Shown here: in pieces, positions 1-12,029 of the stretch
Layout: every line of letters begins with the position of its first letter
Numbering within the stretch: the first letter of the stretch is position 1
Source: Agrocybe praecox
Lineage: Eukaryota; Basidiomycota; Agaricomycetes; Agaricales; Agrocybaceae
Direction: 5' to 3'
NCBI GenBank assembly: GCA_964017145.1
Contig: OZ024848.1
Span: 694,501-758,500, forward strand
DNA: 64,000 nucleotides
The notes under the pieces: generated by a model
Database searches by the model: none
Told to the model about the DNA's origin: nothing
Seen by the model: only the letters and a program-made list of their open reading frames with translations
Program-made: the position numbers and the translations under genes

Positions 1-641
1 CTGACGGTTATTGACTATTGGAAGCTAAAGTGTCTCCGCGGAAGTTGGCATAATTAATATGATTCCATCTGAAGTGTTACTTGTTCAATTTGGCATGATC
101 TGATTGACTTGAGTTAACTTGTAGAGTTCTCGAGGAACATTAGAAAGTGTGTTGGGATAAAGCTTCCTCTGTCTTAAGTGACACAAAGCTTGATACCCGC
201 CTAAGTGGCAAAGATTGTCTAAGTGACGCCTAAGTGGCCCGTTCTAGGGATAAGTTCCCTGCCTAAGTGGCGAATATTGTCTAAGTGATGCCTATGTGGC
301 CCGTTTTGGATTGAGTCCCCATTCTAAGTGATTAAAAGACTTTGGATTGAGTGTCCAGCCTAAGTGGCAAACCAACTTATCTATACCTTTCGTGGAGACA
401 CATTAAATCAACCATTTAACGCTCCAAGGAACAGTACTTGTGCTGTTTTCTCACTCTCTGAGACTTCCTAGAAAGTATCTTGATCATTGAGAACGTCCCT
501 TCTGTGAAGATAAACGTAATCAACGACGCGTATCGCATATCCCTCCTGAAAAAAACTAATCAAATTGATTGGGTTTTGTTACGGACTGTATACAAAGTAC
601 AAATCGTACAATACACACACAACCCCGCAGCAAGCACCTTA
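1..641 (+). mobile_element. 3' part of a long LTR (about 1.6-kb LTR family), cut by the window edge
   Basis: This stretch matches, in the same orientation, the last 640 or so bases of the complete solo LTR at 56347-57934, and in reverse the one at 4746-6427. All three copies end with the same CAAGCACCTTA. It carries the internal CCTAAGTGGC-type short repeats of the family around 190-320. The LTR lies inside ORF2 of the minus-strand LINE: the reverse transcriptase frame runs rightward-to-left up to 642 and then meets this LTR. Whether it is a solo LTR or the 3' LTR of a full element cannot be seen, because the window starts inside it. Confidence 0.85.
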
Positions 642-1071
642 GCGTATAACATGCTTGGGGTTACACTTGTATAATATAGCCTTCGGGCATATTCTCCTTG
701 CATGCCTCTCGCATTTTTCAAAAGTTGTCGGATTTGATGTATGAGTTTGGTACCTTTCTTCAGTGCGTAGTTGGCATGCTTTTTGAATCTAAGTTCGTCG
801 TCGATAATGACTCCTAGAAACTTGTGGCTGTCGGTGGAGATGATATTCTGCCCATCGAGGTTGATTGTTATCGTGCCCTGCTTCTTGCGTTTCTGAGGAT
901 TGTCGGGATTGACCTGTAGTTTCCGTGTTAGCGCCATGACTGTGAATTTGTGATATTCATATGTAGAAAAGTGGGTCTTGGCCCACTCCGATGGTCCTTC
1001 GTCTCTGTGGAACATAGTAATTATTCGCTGTTTAGCTTCTTCAAGAGTCTTGCCTGCTGTCGCTGCTATTG
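642..1071 (-). pseudogene. LINE ORF2, distal reverse transcriptase segment
   Basis: The minus-strand frame carries the RT thumb-side region: ATAGKTLEEAK, then TRKLQVN, FLGVIIDDELRFKKH and LYYTSVTPSMLYA. This is the usual order after the YADD box in Jockey-type RTs. The frame joins exactly to the proximal segment at 1912 once the MITE and one copy of its 7-bp duplication are removed, giving YADDAIAATAGKTLEE. The distal end is interrupted by the LTR at 1-641, so any RNase H-like region lies outside the window. Confidence 0.85.
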
Positions 1072-1911
1072 CAACCTGTACTGTCAAATATATGTATCAA
1101 CCATGGGTAGTTGCCAGTTTTAGGTGATGCATCCACAGCGGTAACTACCCAACTCCCTAATTGTATGTATCAAGCCATCCGACTGGCTGTCTGTGACTAT
1201 ATGTGACTATAGTCATGTGTCTGTTATTGATGGCATCAAAACTGATGCACATGACTTTTTGCTTGCCTCTATTTACATGTTTGGGCTCCACTCATATTTT
1301 TATATGGCCTCAAATACAAACAAATAATAAATAATGATATCAGCAGGCAGAGGCAGGCAGGATACAAAACAAACAAGGCTTTTGAGTGATGTCACAACCA
1401 AACAACTAAATAAGGCAAGAGGACTTTGGACTTTGAGATTTTGAGATAAAGTCCCCTTGATGCATGATAGATGGGGCCAATATATGACCAAATAAGATCA
1501 AATCTATTTTTAGACTTGATATATATATTTTTAGACTTGGTCTATTTATAGAATACTTTACGAATTTGCCAAACAAAATCGTTCTATTTTTAGAATAGAG
1601 TTTAAATTTAGAATATCAATCCATTTTTAGAACATCTGACAAATGTGATAGGTCAAACAGGTCTATTTTTTAAACACTGTAATAAAAATAGATTTGGTGG
1701 CTGTGCATCACATGACATATAGATCACATGCATATCACATGACATGTGGATCACATGTATATCACATGCTTTTCACATGACTTCACCTCCATAGTCACTG
1801 TCAGTCACTCTGATACATGATATTGGGGAGTTGGGTAACTACCGCTATGGATGCATCACCTAAAACTGGCAACTACCCAAGATGTATGCATATATCTGAC
1901 AGTATTAGGTG
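1072..1911. mobile_element. 840-bp MITE inserted in LINE reverse transcriptase
   Basis: The element has long imperfect terminal inverted repeats. The left end begins CAACCTGTACTGTCA and the right end, read in reverse, begins CACCTAATACTGTCA; both continue into GGTAGTTGCC and GATGCATCCA blocks. It is flanked by a perfect 7-bp duplication GCTATTG (1065-1071 and 1912-1918). No transposase is encoded. The core shares with at least nine other copies here the blocks TGGCCTCAAATACAAACAA, GGACTTTGAGATTTTG and GGTGGCTGTGCA. The superfamily is not certain. A 7-bp (possibly 8-bp with one mismatch) duplication and CA-starting ends would fit a hAT-like origin. Confidence 0.85.
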
Positions 1912-4154
1912 GCTATTGCATCATCTGCATAGTTGGTAGCTAATTCTTTTTTCTTGCCTTCTGATGCTTGTATCTGGTCCGCATTGTAGAATCTATATGA
2001 AAAAGTGGCCAAACAGCATCTCTGATTGAGTCCGTTGTTGATGGGTATGGCTGTGGATGTGTAGTCGCCGAATTTGATGACGGTCTCTCTGTCAGTCATC
2101 GTATTCTTCATCCAGTTGGTATATTTTTTGTGAATTCCCTGTTTGCGCATATCATGAAGGAGGCACGGTACTACAGTGTTTGGGTATGCACCCTTGACGT
2201 CCATGAATACAGCTATTACCTCTTCACCTTTTTGCCATGCATCTTTGGTGAACTTCATAAGGGTGTGAAGGGAGTCTGTCGTGGTGCAGCCTGGTCTTCC
2301 TCTGTATTGGTGTTGTGGTAGGAGTTGGAGTCTTTCGGTGTGATGTTCGAGTGTTTCTTTGATGCATGCTGAGAGTATTTTGGCGATGACGTCGAGCAAG
2401 GCGATTGGTCGGTAGGCATTTGCTAATTTGTAGTCTTTTTTGCCTTGTTTCCTGATGACTACAGTTGTGTACGTTCTCCATCTCTTGGGGTAGTGATCAG
2501 TGTTGAAAGTGGCTTGATATATCCGTTTGAGGTATGGCACAAGCTGGGTAGAGCAGTGTGTAAGTACTGAATTCAATATATCACTCATACCTGGGGTTTT
2601 GTATGGTTTGAGGCGTTTTGCATTTCGAATGATCTGTTCTTTTGTTACATGTTCGAACTTGAAGGCTGCAGGTGGGTACTCGTAGTCTGGATCTATTCCT
2701 GTGTCATCTGGTGGTTCAAAGAAGAAGGCCTTGTGTAAGATCTTGCTTTTTTCCTCGTTGTCTTTGATCTTGGTGGTGGTGCCGTTGGGGTTTTCTTTTT
2801 TGAGTGCTGGGATCCTCGTTCGCCCTCTGTCAGTTGGTGGCGCAGTGATATATTGGTGGGCATTCCAAAGGTTGATGCTGTCGATATTGCTGATCCAGTC
2901 GCTCCAGTGATCGTCCTTTGTTTTCTTCAAGAGATCTGTATAGCCATTTCTTGCTTTGTGTGTCTCGTCGTGTATTGGGTGGTGGGGGTTTGTCTTGCGT
3001 TTTGCTGCTTTCCCAGCGAGTTTTCAAACCTTGTTGCGGGCTTGAGTGAGTTTTTTGGTCCACCAGCGTTTTGAGTAGGGGGTAGGATTTTTTCTTGGGA
3101 CGTGTTTCTCTGCTGTGTTTTGGATGGCACTTTTGAGGTTGTCTAGTGCCAGCTCAAGTTCGTCCTTAGTTTGAAGTTGGGTGGGGAGCGGGATTTGTTG
3201 TAGTTGACTATGTAGTTCTTCTGAGAAGGCTGTCCAGTCAGTTTCGCGGTAATTCCTCTTGCGTTCTTGCGTGGCGAACTCTGTTGGGAATTTGATGGCA
3301 GTTACAATAGGGAAGTGGTCTGCCATTGGTGGTCTTTCTTCTTCTAAAGGTCGACATTCGACTACCCAGCCTTCTATTTCCAGTGAAGCGAACACATTGT
3401 CTGGTCTGGTGTAGTTTTGACGTGAGTTGATAATTGTCGGGAGGTCTTTTGGTAGTATCATCTGCATGTCATGGTCTGCTAATAAATGTAGGAGGGGCTC
3501 AGCTTTTTCCAGTTCAGCTTGTGTGAATAGCCTATCGTTGTTGGCATCTTCCCACATAGGATGATGTCTGTTGAAATTGCCTAGCCAGATGTCGGCCTGC
3601 ATGGTGTCTGGTGTTAGTCGGTTGCCATTTCTTTCGCGCTGTATGAGGTGATGTCGTAGGGTGGTGATTGCGGTGTTGTCTTTGCAGTTGTTGTATATGT
3701 TGTATATATTGATGATTCCTTTGGGTCCTTTGATCTGGACTGCTGTGATGTCTGGGGTTGGAATATTTATTTGCATCAAATTGTTAGTTGATAGTCGTCT
3801 ATTGACCATGATGATTGATCGAGTGCGAGTGTTTTGGTTTTCCCCGTGTATCGTGCCGGTTGAGTAGATTGAGTGCCACCCGAGTGTTGCTGTAGCATAT
3901 CCAAGAAAGTTGAGGCTTAGTTCTTGGATGCAGATAATGTCAGTGTCTTCAGGTACTGTGTGTAATGTGGTGAGTAGGGCTGGTGGTGATTTTCTAGTGT
4001 TCTGCTGCCAAATCTTGATCTGAGTTGCATTGTCTTGGTTCATGTGTTGGATCGTTGGGAGGTGGTGGGTCTTCTTTCGTTGGTGGCTGTCGATCTGCTT
4101 CTTGACCACATTCCTGTGAGTGTCGATTGGGTTGTTGTTTTGTCTCTCGGCCAT
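1905..4154 (-). pseudogene. LINE ORF2, endonuclease plus proximal reverse transcriptase
   Basis: A single frame runs from an ATG at 4154 to 1905, broken by one TGA at 3024-3026. The first 280 or so residues are an exonuclease-endonuclease-phosphatase fold: DIICIQE near residue 70, then a GNFNRHHPMW block, TRPDN, and ADHFPI. The GDFN motif normally has a catalytic Asp; here it reads GNFN, so the endonuclease is probably dead. The RT follows with KTPGMSDILNSVLTH, AYRPIALLDVIAKIL, FMDVKGAYPNT, NNGLNQRCC (normally GLxQGxPLS) and YADD just before the MITE. ORF2 is an engine for target-primed reverse transcription; this copy cannot work. Confidence 0.85.
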
Positions 4155-4510
4155 CCTCTAGATTTGCTTTGGTCGTGGGTGCATGGTCTGCTGTTATTTC
4201 GGTTTGCGTTATTGATGTATTGTGGGATGTAGGTGTCAGTTTGTGTTCGTGGGATGTAGGTGTCTGTGTGGGTTCTTGGTGGCCTGAGTGAGTATCCATT
4301 GTCTTGATGTCGTTCTTGTTGCGTCTGTTGGTATATGCTATGGTGTCGGTTCCTGTCGTAATTTCTGGTCCATCTGTCTGTGAATGTGAGTTGGCCGGCT
4401 GCGTCTTTCTTGAGTGTCCACGTCCACTGTTTGTCTTGCTCAGAATAGAATCGATAGTGGTTTTTGGGGAATTGGTCTTTTATGAGTTGCTGCTGCTGGA
4501 TGAAAATGGG

Positions 4511-4741
4511 TTATTGGCGGCTCCACGATGCGTGGTTGTGGGGGTGTTTGGCGAGGGTGCAACTTGCGCAGTAATAATTGTTCTTCGGTGTGGTGCAGTT
4601 TCCCGTGGTGTGTTGGGCTGAGCAGCAGTTGGCGCATATCTCTTTGCCTGTGCATTGTGTGGCCGTGTGTCTTGCGTCAATGATTTGGCATTTATAGCAT
4701 CTTCTGGGGTCGTCTTCTAGTTTGCAACTCTTTTTTGGGTC
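4511..4741 (-). pseudogene. LINE ORF1, zinc-knuckle C-terminal part
   Basis: On the minus strand, directly after the solo LTR, the frame reads RDPKKSCKLEDDPRRCYKC, followed by closely spaced Cys and His residues (CYKC, H, C; CANC, H, C; CASC, H, H). These are CCHC-type nucleic-acid-binding knuckles as found at the end of Jockey-type ORF1 proteins. The frame is the one that ends at the other LTR border, so the two parts formed one ORF before insertion. A TAA at 4511-4513 stops it. Similarity to ORF1 tails (PIFIQQQQLIKDQFPKNHYR) continues past the stop to about 4300, so this TAA is likely a nonsense mutation. Confidence 0.75.
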
Positions 4742-4745
4742 GCGC

Positions 4746-6427
4746 TAAGGTGCTTGCTGCGGGGTTGTGTGTGTATTGTACGATTTTGTACTTTGTATAC
4801 AGTCCGTAACAAAACCCAATCAATTTGATTAGTTCTTCTCAGGAGGGATACGCGATACGCGTCGTTGATTACGTTTATCTTCACAGAAGGGACGTTTTCG
4901 ATGATCAAGATACTTCCTAGGAAGTCTCAGAGAGTGGGAAACAGCACAAGTACTGTTCCTTGGAGAGTTAAACGGTTGATTTAATGTGTCTCCACGAAAG
5001 GTATAGATAAGTTGGTTTGCCACTTAGGCTGGACACTCAATCCAAAGTCTTTTAATCACTTAGAATGGGGACTCAATCCAAAACGGGCCACATAGGCGTC
5101 ACTTAGACAATTTGCCACTTAGGCAGGGAACTTATCCCTAGGAACGGGCCACTTAGGCGTCACTTAGACAATTCTTGCCACTTAGGCGGGTATCAAGCTT
5201 TATGTCACTTAAGACAGAGGAAACTTTATCCCAACACGTTTTCTAACGTTCCTCGAGAACTCTACAAGTTAACTCAAGTCAATCAGATCACGCCAAATTG
5301 AACAAGCAACACTTCAGATGGAATCGTATTAATTATGCCAACTTCCGCGGAGACGCTTTAGCTTCCAATAGTCAATAATCGTCGGATAGGCACTTTGGCT
5401 TTCTCCTAGGAGTATAAAGAACTGGGTTCTACGTTGTCTGGGTTGCTTCGATATTTACAGGCTGCTTATATACTGTTGGGTCTCGGAAAATATAGGAATA
5501 CTTGGAATGAATCGGAAATGCTCGGAAAATAAAGGAAACAATACTATTGGTTGGTGCACTGCAGCTCCACTCGATGCATAAGCGCCAAGAGGGTGCCATG
5601 TGTGCTTTTGAATATCCTCGGAAGGGTTCGTATGGTTGGGCAAGTCGGTGACTCAAGCATGATGCTCCAAGGGCGCTTATTCGCATTAGCCGACGATCAT
5701 TGATCGACGTTGTAGGGTCCGAAGCATCGGAGTACCGTGGTATCGTATGGATCTACAATCCTCGGCTCCACAACTGCCGTTTAAGGTAACTGTGCATATC
5801 CGAGGGTCTTAAGACCATGTGTAAGCGTTCCTAGGAACTTCTCCTTTTAGGTTTATAAGCTATCTGACTCGAGCAGACGTCGGCAAGTCCTAATTGACAT
5901 TACTAGTGCTTGTCTTGTTGTTTGCATAGTGCCCACTATGTTCCTAGGGACCAGTAATGTACTTTGTTAATGCTAGGATCAGTCCTGCCGCCTTGAGTTA
6001 GCGTTCCTAGGAACGTTGGCAGTAGTTTACATGTACTTTCATATGGTGGGAACTTTCTGTTTCCATATTAGGTAGATGTGGACGCGTCACGCACTGTGTA
6101 ATAATAAGTGGCTATAGTGCCGTTAAGCTTATTATCAGCAGGCTCTAGCTTACATTCCTGATGGCTGAATATTATCCTAGGAGCCTTCGATCCTGCTGCA
6201 TCGCTGTTAAAGTGTTCCACGCATTTCCGAGGAACTACTATAACTAACTCTAGCATTCGTAAGGTTTGTCCTAGGGTTTGTAGAATGGTTTCCCCTAGCC
6301 AAAACATGTAGCTATCCTCGCTCTGTACTTATGTAGACTTAATAATAAACATGTTTATTATGCCGAAAATTAAGTAGGATGGATACTAGGGCTACTGTTC
6401 AGTCACAGCCGAACACCAGTCGTATCA
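4746..6427 (-). mobile_element. Solo long LTR (1682 bp) inserted in LINE ORF1
   Basis: On the minus strand the LTR begins TGATACGACTGG and ends CAAGCACCTTA. It is flanked by GCGC on both sides (4742-4745 and 6428-6431), so a 4-bp duplication is likely. Its TGA start codes the apparent stop of ORF1. It is homologous along its length to the copy at 56347-57934, including a region that reads IVSFIFRAFPIHSKYSYIFRDPTVYKQPVN by chance in both. The ends do not follow TG...CA, which is unusual. No internal coding region of this family is present in the window. Confidence 0.85.
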
Positions 6428-7402
6428 GCGCATCCATCGAATTCTCTCGATTTTGTCGCTGTCGTATCTGTTGTCGGCTTCTATTTTGTGGCCTCTGTCT
6501 TCCAGTATGTCTTTGAGGTCTGCCGTGATGAATTCAATCAGTATGTTATGTGTTCGTTCTTTGATCTTAGCTGAGCCTCCGAAGTTCTCTTCAAAACTGG
6601 ATTTGACCTCTGGGTGCATGAGCCATTGGGGGCCCTCTTCGGCTGTCATTTCAAGTAGTATTCCTCTGTTGGGTAAAGTGCGTGCAGCCACGAAACATGT
6701 GTTATCTGGTTTTCTGTATATGCCTCCTCTATGTAGTTCATCAACTTCGTCTATTGAGTTTTCCCATGCTAGGTTTGCTTTTTCAACTATCTCAGCAGCC
6801 TTGAGCCCATTGGTGGCACTTATGGTTCCTTCAATTCCATCGATAAGGACTTGTTTTGCTCTTTTCTCCTCCCTTGTTGCTATTTCTTCCCTCACCCAGT
6901 CTTCTTTGTTCGTTTGGTTTGTTTCGTTAGGTCTTGATCTCACTGTGTTGGCGTATGAGTGCTGAATTAGGTTGTATGTGGCATCTGGGTTGTCATTGTT
7001 GATGCTTGGTTGTGGTTGTGCTTCTTTTTCTTTGATGGATTTGAGTGTGTTTTCTGCCAAGTTAACGAGGTTGTCTGCTGCATCGTTTGCAAGCAAAGTT
7101 AATTTGTCTTTTGCACTTTCTGCCATTTCGGTGAGTGTCATGTCTTGATGAATGCCGTCTAAGCATAGTGCTACTGCTCGCATGCCGTCTATCCATGTTT
7201 GCGGTGTTATGCAACTCCCTCCTGCAAGCCAGAGTAAGGCTGATAATAGGGTTGACATTGTTATTCTTTCGCCGCCAATGACCAATTTGTGTTTGACTAG
7301 CCATTCTATGGCTGTTGCTTTGTCTTTAAAGGAGGCCTGAGAGGTTTTGACCAATTCGGCTTTACCACTGGATCCTATTTTTTGTGTAGTTTTCCCATTC
7401 AT
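6428..7402 (-). pseudogene. LINE ORF1, N-terminal gag-like part
   Basis: Open frame of 325 residues starting at ATG 7402. It contains a hydrophobic segment ITMSTLLSALLWLAGG near residue 50, a Gln/Asn-rich linker, and a region with IYRKPDNTCFVAARTLPNRGILLEMT that resembles the folded part of Tad-like ORF1 proteins. ORF1 proteins bind RNA and act as chaperones for the LINE. The frame ends at RIRWMR, where the inserted LTR supplies the stop. It continues after the LTR as the zinc-knuckle part. The N-terminal frame itself has no internal stop. Confidence 0.65.
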
Positions 7403-8150
7403 GTTGGTGGTGTTGAGATGGTAATATGCTATTGATATAGAGGGTGCTCAGGCGTAGTGTATCTACTCTATTTGGCTGTACTTTCACCTTCCCTCTGATT
7501 CTTTGCCTTTGGGGGCGTGGGAAGAAAGGATGTGGTTGTGGTAGCAGATCAAGGAGCGGTCCGCTGGCAATTGTTAATTAGAAAAGGGTTTCTGTCTCCA
7601 TCATCAATAACTCCATATGAATCTTCTTGGACAGAATTTGTGTAGTTAGTTAAGTTGCGGTTGAGATAAAATAGTCAGAGTTGGAGTGCATGATCTTTTG
7701 GACAAAGTTCTCTTCTATTCCATTTAATAGTGTGCTTGTCAAACCAGCTGCAATATGTTGTGGAATAATCAAACCGGAAGTGCCTGCCTACTTGATAATG
7801 TAAATTGAAGGTTTTGTTATCATTGTTGATATCCAGTTCTTCATCGTAACCAAAGCTGACATAGACTTTCCAAATGTTTTCGTTGTTCTTGGTCCAATAT
7901 TGAATATGATTCTTTATATCATTGTCATTCTGGTAGCCAGAATAGTAAAGTGAAAGTGGGGTCATCAAAGTGAAGGTGATGAGGTTTGTGCATTTTCCAA
8001 TGATCTTGCAGAATTTACATCAGGAAAACCTATTTTGGTCTGGGGGTGCTTTAGGTAATTAATAGACTGACCAAATCTTTCTGAGTCTTTGGGCATCTTT
8101 GGGACCAAGTTCATCTCTCTGATTACCAAACTGTCCTTTAGGCTCTTTTC
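7403..8150. other. No convincing gene; LINE 5' flank and AT-rich sequence
   Basis: The first 150 bases may be LINE 5' untranslated sequence. A 97-residue minus-strand frame at 7675-7968 (YYSGYQNDNDIKNHIQYW and so on) has a fairly protein-like composition. I recognise no family in it, so I do not call it a gene. Confidence 0.4.
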
Positions 8151-8560
8151 AAGATGCCAAAAACTATTTTTGGATTAAAACAAATAAGCAAGATGATTTT
8201 AGACTTTGAAATTTTGAAATAAACACTATTGATGCATGATAGACAATCATAGTCTATGTTAGATTTATTTATATTTGTGCAAAAAATATTTTTAGACCAC
8301 TTTTCAGTTTACAAATATTTGGTCACAAATAAGTGCCAACCACATTTTTTCATATTTTTAGCATAAATATTTGGCTCTGTACAAATATTTACATTATTTA
8401 TTTGATTTTAACAGCCACTTCAAAAATCTTTTTGCATTTTGCACCTGAACAAACAAAGCTTATGTCATAATAAATATTTACAAACATGCCCCGATTTTTC
8501 TCTACACAACCATATAAAAATATTTGATGTGGCTGTGCAAAAGTCACATGTGCCTACAAG
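8150..8560 (+). repeat. Degenerate MITE-clan copy
   Basis: It carries weak versions of the shared core: GACTTTGAAATTTTGAAATAAA, GATGCATGATAGAC and GTGGCTGTGCA. The ends are not recognisable. Confidence 0.5.
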
Positions 8561-8639
8561 CCAACCAGCAATGCAAGCATCCAGCATCTTACTATGTACG
8601 ACAGTGACAGACAGTGTGATGTTGACATGTCACACTGCT

Positions 8640-9412
8640 TGTTGCACAACCACCACCATTCACTACTGCCATTTGCCACCACCACCATCCACCACTACCA
8701 TTCCCTATTGCCACTACACCTCAACAATGTGCATAGCACAACCTGAACACCAAACACTGCTGCTGCTGATGGCTGTCAGCATACTTGCCAACCAATGCGA
8801 GGGGGGCCAAGCTTGACAATGCAAACATGATGATGACACAAACACAAACAATGACATGAACATGAACATAACAATGACAATGCAAACACGATGATGCAAA
8901 CAAGAATACAAACACAATGGTGACAATACAAACACAAATGATGACAATGCAGACATGAACGATAACGACAAAGTGAACACAACAAAACACTGACAAAGCC
9001 AGTGTGGTGCAATGCAGCACTGGCGCCACCCATGATGATGATGACAATTGCCAGCGCATAGGTCAATGAGCACAAAGGAACACAGATGGCAGTAGGAGCA
9101 TGACGTGGCATGGTGGGGATGAGTTATAGGATAATGGTGAAGGGGGGGAACAGGGGAACAAGCACTACAAGGTAAGTACTCTGTCCACACTGTCTTGTCA
9201 TTTACTGCCATTGTCCACCGGTAACCACCCCTTCTGTCCCCCCTCTTCCCCTTCCCTTCTCCTCTTACATTCTCCCTTCCCGTTCTTCTTTTCCCCTTAT
9301 CCCATCTCTTCTATATTCTGTTTTTCCCTTACCCCTCCATATCCTCTTCTCTCTTCTTCTTTTCCACTCCTCTTTCTCTTTCTTGTTTCTATTCCTTTCT
9401 GGACTATTTGCT
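8640..9412. repeat. Low-complexity tracts: CAAACA/GATGA-rich then polypyrimidine
   Basis: From about 8815 to 8990 the sequence is a loose repeat of ACAATGACAATGCAAACA and GATGATG words. From about 9222 to 9412 the plus strand is almost pure C and T. Cys/Val/His-rich and Ser/Phe-rich frames here are composition artefacts. Confidence 0.7.
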
Positions 9413-12000
9413 AGATGTAATTTGATAATAATCATGATAGTTACAATAATACTCATGTGTATCTGCCTAATTATGCATTGTTAATATAATTAATTAATTA
9501 TCTGTTGAATAAAAGTATCTGTTTATACATTCCTAAATTGGCTATTGGTATCCCTGAATTAGTTATAGGTGTTCTTGCATTGGCTGTTGGAGTCTCTAAA
9601 CTGGCTTTCAGAGTCTTTGAGCTTTAATCGTCCAAAAACATATTCTCAGGATAGGCCTATGGGTTGAGAAAAAAAAAGTTGGGCCAAGATGCAGTGATAC
9701 AGAGCTGCTTAATCATACAAAACGATAGAGCAGCACCTAGCTTTTTGTTGAGTATTCCACATTTACTGGACAGAGAAATAACAATGTAACCCAGCCTAGC
9801 AAATTGAACAGGGTGATGGCAGATCATTGATTTGAAATCTCTGTTTGTTGTCCTAAAGATTTTTGCCTTTGGTTTGGTTCTGCAAATAAACTGTACAAAA
9901 TCCAATAGATAATCAGAGCTTCTAGAAAGAACAAATGAATCTCCTCAAAGTAGAAGAAAATCCTTGACGTCTTTATCATCTTGTAAGAGTTTTATATGGT
10001 TATTGGGAAGAATTGCACAGTATAGAGAGCAGGTTAATGTAAGCTGCTCAATGACATTCTTCCCTTCCTGTGAGGACTGGTAATAAAGCTTAAGATCAGA
10101 TTCCGAAGCTCAATGGGTATCAACTGTTCTGACAAAGTTACTAATATGGAGGCTGATGTTATGTGGAAGTATAATTGTGATATAGTTTAAGTTGACAAGC
10201 TGAGGATAAAAAGAGTTGAGAAACAAGGTAGCACTAGAAGTTAGAGCAAGAAAATACTTAGACAGGCTTGCGAGTATGAAGTAAGTTCATCGAGGGCATT
10301 TTCCTCCAAAACAAACCTTGATTTCCCATATTTCCCCTTCCTCCAGCCTCCATTCACATTTGCATGTCCAATGGTGGTGAGTTACTGTGCATTCAAAGGT
10401 AGCATGTGTGCATGCGGAGGTAGATAGTGATACCAATAACATCAAAAACATTTAGTGTTCTGCCCTCTGACTCTTTGGCCCCTTCATCACCCCTCAGCCT
10501 TTCTGACCCATCCGATAAATGGTAGAAGAGCATGCAAGCCAGCATCATGCAGCAGAAATGCAAGTGCTGCTGTGTGCTTGGCAAAGTCAGCTGCAAGTGC
10601 AGATGATGTTGATCCTCCTGTGAGACCACCATTTGTTGAAGTGTGAAGAGGTGGAAGAAGAGACAGAGTAAGTCATTCATAATATAACCATAGCTTGTGC
10701 AACAAAACCTGCTTGGTAATTTGTTGGTTTGTGTGCATTGAACTGCTGCTGATTTTGCTGCCAATGATGTTGCTGATGTCATGTTGTTCTGTGTAAGAGC
10801 CTATTAACCTGTTCACTTCTGTCCCATTCAATCATCTGATACCAGCTCAGAAGAAGAGGACACTGGGTCTGCCTGTGTCATTTTCAGCCCATGCTCTTCC
10901 CAAATAACTTTGCTTGAAATATCCAAGCAGTCATATGCTGAGATCCAATGGAAATTTAATCAATACTTATCAAATTGCTTCCAAGGTGCATGTGTGATAC
11001 TGCAGGCCAACCATGAGGTGCACTGAATTCTACCTAAAAATTATAATGACTTATTTTATAATATGACTAATACATGATACACATTTGAAGATAATGTTGT
11101 ATCACTTCATCAAGGTTTCATTCAGGTCGCTTGTTAACTGGGATATCAAGCACAATATCCTACATGTTAATCCTGATTTTTATCACAAGGAGCGCTACAA
11201 TTGTGCATTGGTCAAGGTTAACAAGCTGGAATCTGTTTTTGTTCAAATACTTGGCTTCTTCAAATTCAATTATTGAGCTAAGAAATTTTCTCTGGCACTG
11301 GCACTACCATTTGATAAGCTCCAAGCATGGCAAAACCAGCAGTAGGACAATCTGCTATCAGTAGCACAAGTCCATCCATGTGCAGACTCAATCATAATTG
11401 ACGTGAACAATCTTGAGCAGGGCGTCTTACTTGCCAAAGATGGTGCATCTGAATGTAATGAACACTTGGTTGTAGATTCGGTAGATTTGGATATGTGGCT
11501 TTAAATGAAGGGAGTCAAATTGGCTACACAAGTAGATTTTACATAGTAGAGACACTGTAACTATAGTGAGATGATAGGATTACACTGCGCTGGGAATATA
11601 TCTCGTTAAATCTTCATAATATCACATGGCCTCATGTATACATAATATAAAATGACCAAATCCTTTGCTATGATTTACCAGTCTGGCCCTCTACTAATTT
11701 CTAGCTATACTGCCTAATATGTCTGCTTCTTCCTCATGCTCCAGATCTGTGTGGGCAACTGCTGCAAACATAGTGGTCGTCCTTGTTCTCAATGTTACTA
11801 GGCAACAGCTTGATAATAATACATCGGTGCAGCTGTATCTCTTGTTGGGAGTCTTCTGAGCAAACTGCAATACAGCCACTGGCAATGGTCCTAAAGGCTC
11901 TACCTCATCTGGATATGCATTTCTTCAATGTATATACTCTCGATAAAGAGATTATCTACAAGATATGATTACTACTTTTTTTTGCTTTAATTTTTGCTCA
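9413..12000. other. About 2.6 kb without a supportable gene
   Basis: AT-rich sequence with only short frames. The region around 10455-10646 reads like a coding scrap (NASAAVCLAKSAASADD) and may be a remnant exon. It has no recognisable domain. Confidence 0.5.
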
Positions 12001-12029
12001 CAATTATCCTCATAGATGTATCTTGATTT

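Larger units (their letters stand above)
642..7560 (-). mobile_element. Decayed Tad-like non-LTR retrotransposon with nested insertions
   Basis: Read on the minus strand, this is one LINE. ORF1 (gag-like, then zinc knuckles) starts at 7402. ORF2 has an apurinic-type endonuclease followed by reverse transcriptase, from 4154 down to 642, and continues beyond the window. The two-ORF order and the endonuclease-RT layout are those of Jockey-superfamily (Tad1-like) fungal LINEs. Three later insertions split it: a solo LTR at 4746-6427 in ORF1, a MITE at 1072-1911 in ORF2 and the LTR at 1-641 in ORF2. It also has at least two nonsense codons. The 5' end is not defined; about 7560 is a guess from where recognisable sequence stops. 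Confidence 0.8.

Noticed and set aside
1079..1904. TA target duplication and Tc1/mariner origin for the MITE
   Set aside because: TA lies at the obvious TIR edge, but frame restoration shows the real ends 7-9 bases further out, with GCTATTG as duplication.
5429..5686. Protein gene from the shared segment IFRAFPIHSKYSYIFRDP also seen at 56937-57191
   Set aside because: Both lie in the same long LTR; shared by descent of non-coding LTR sequence, with different starts.
8714..9211. 165-residue Cys/His/Ser-rich frame
   Set aside because: Lies over CAAACA/GATGA low-complexity sequence; overlapping frames are equally open.
10393..10782. 129-residue minus-strand frame
   Set aside because: No domain, no splice context, composition typical of random AT/GC mix; left unannotated.
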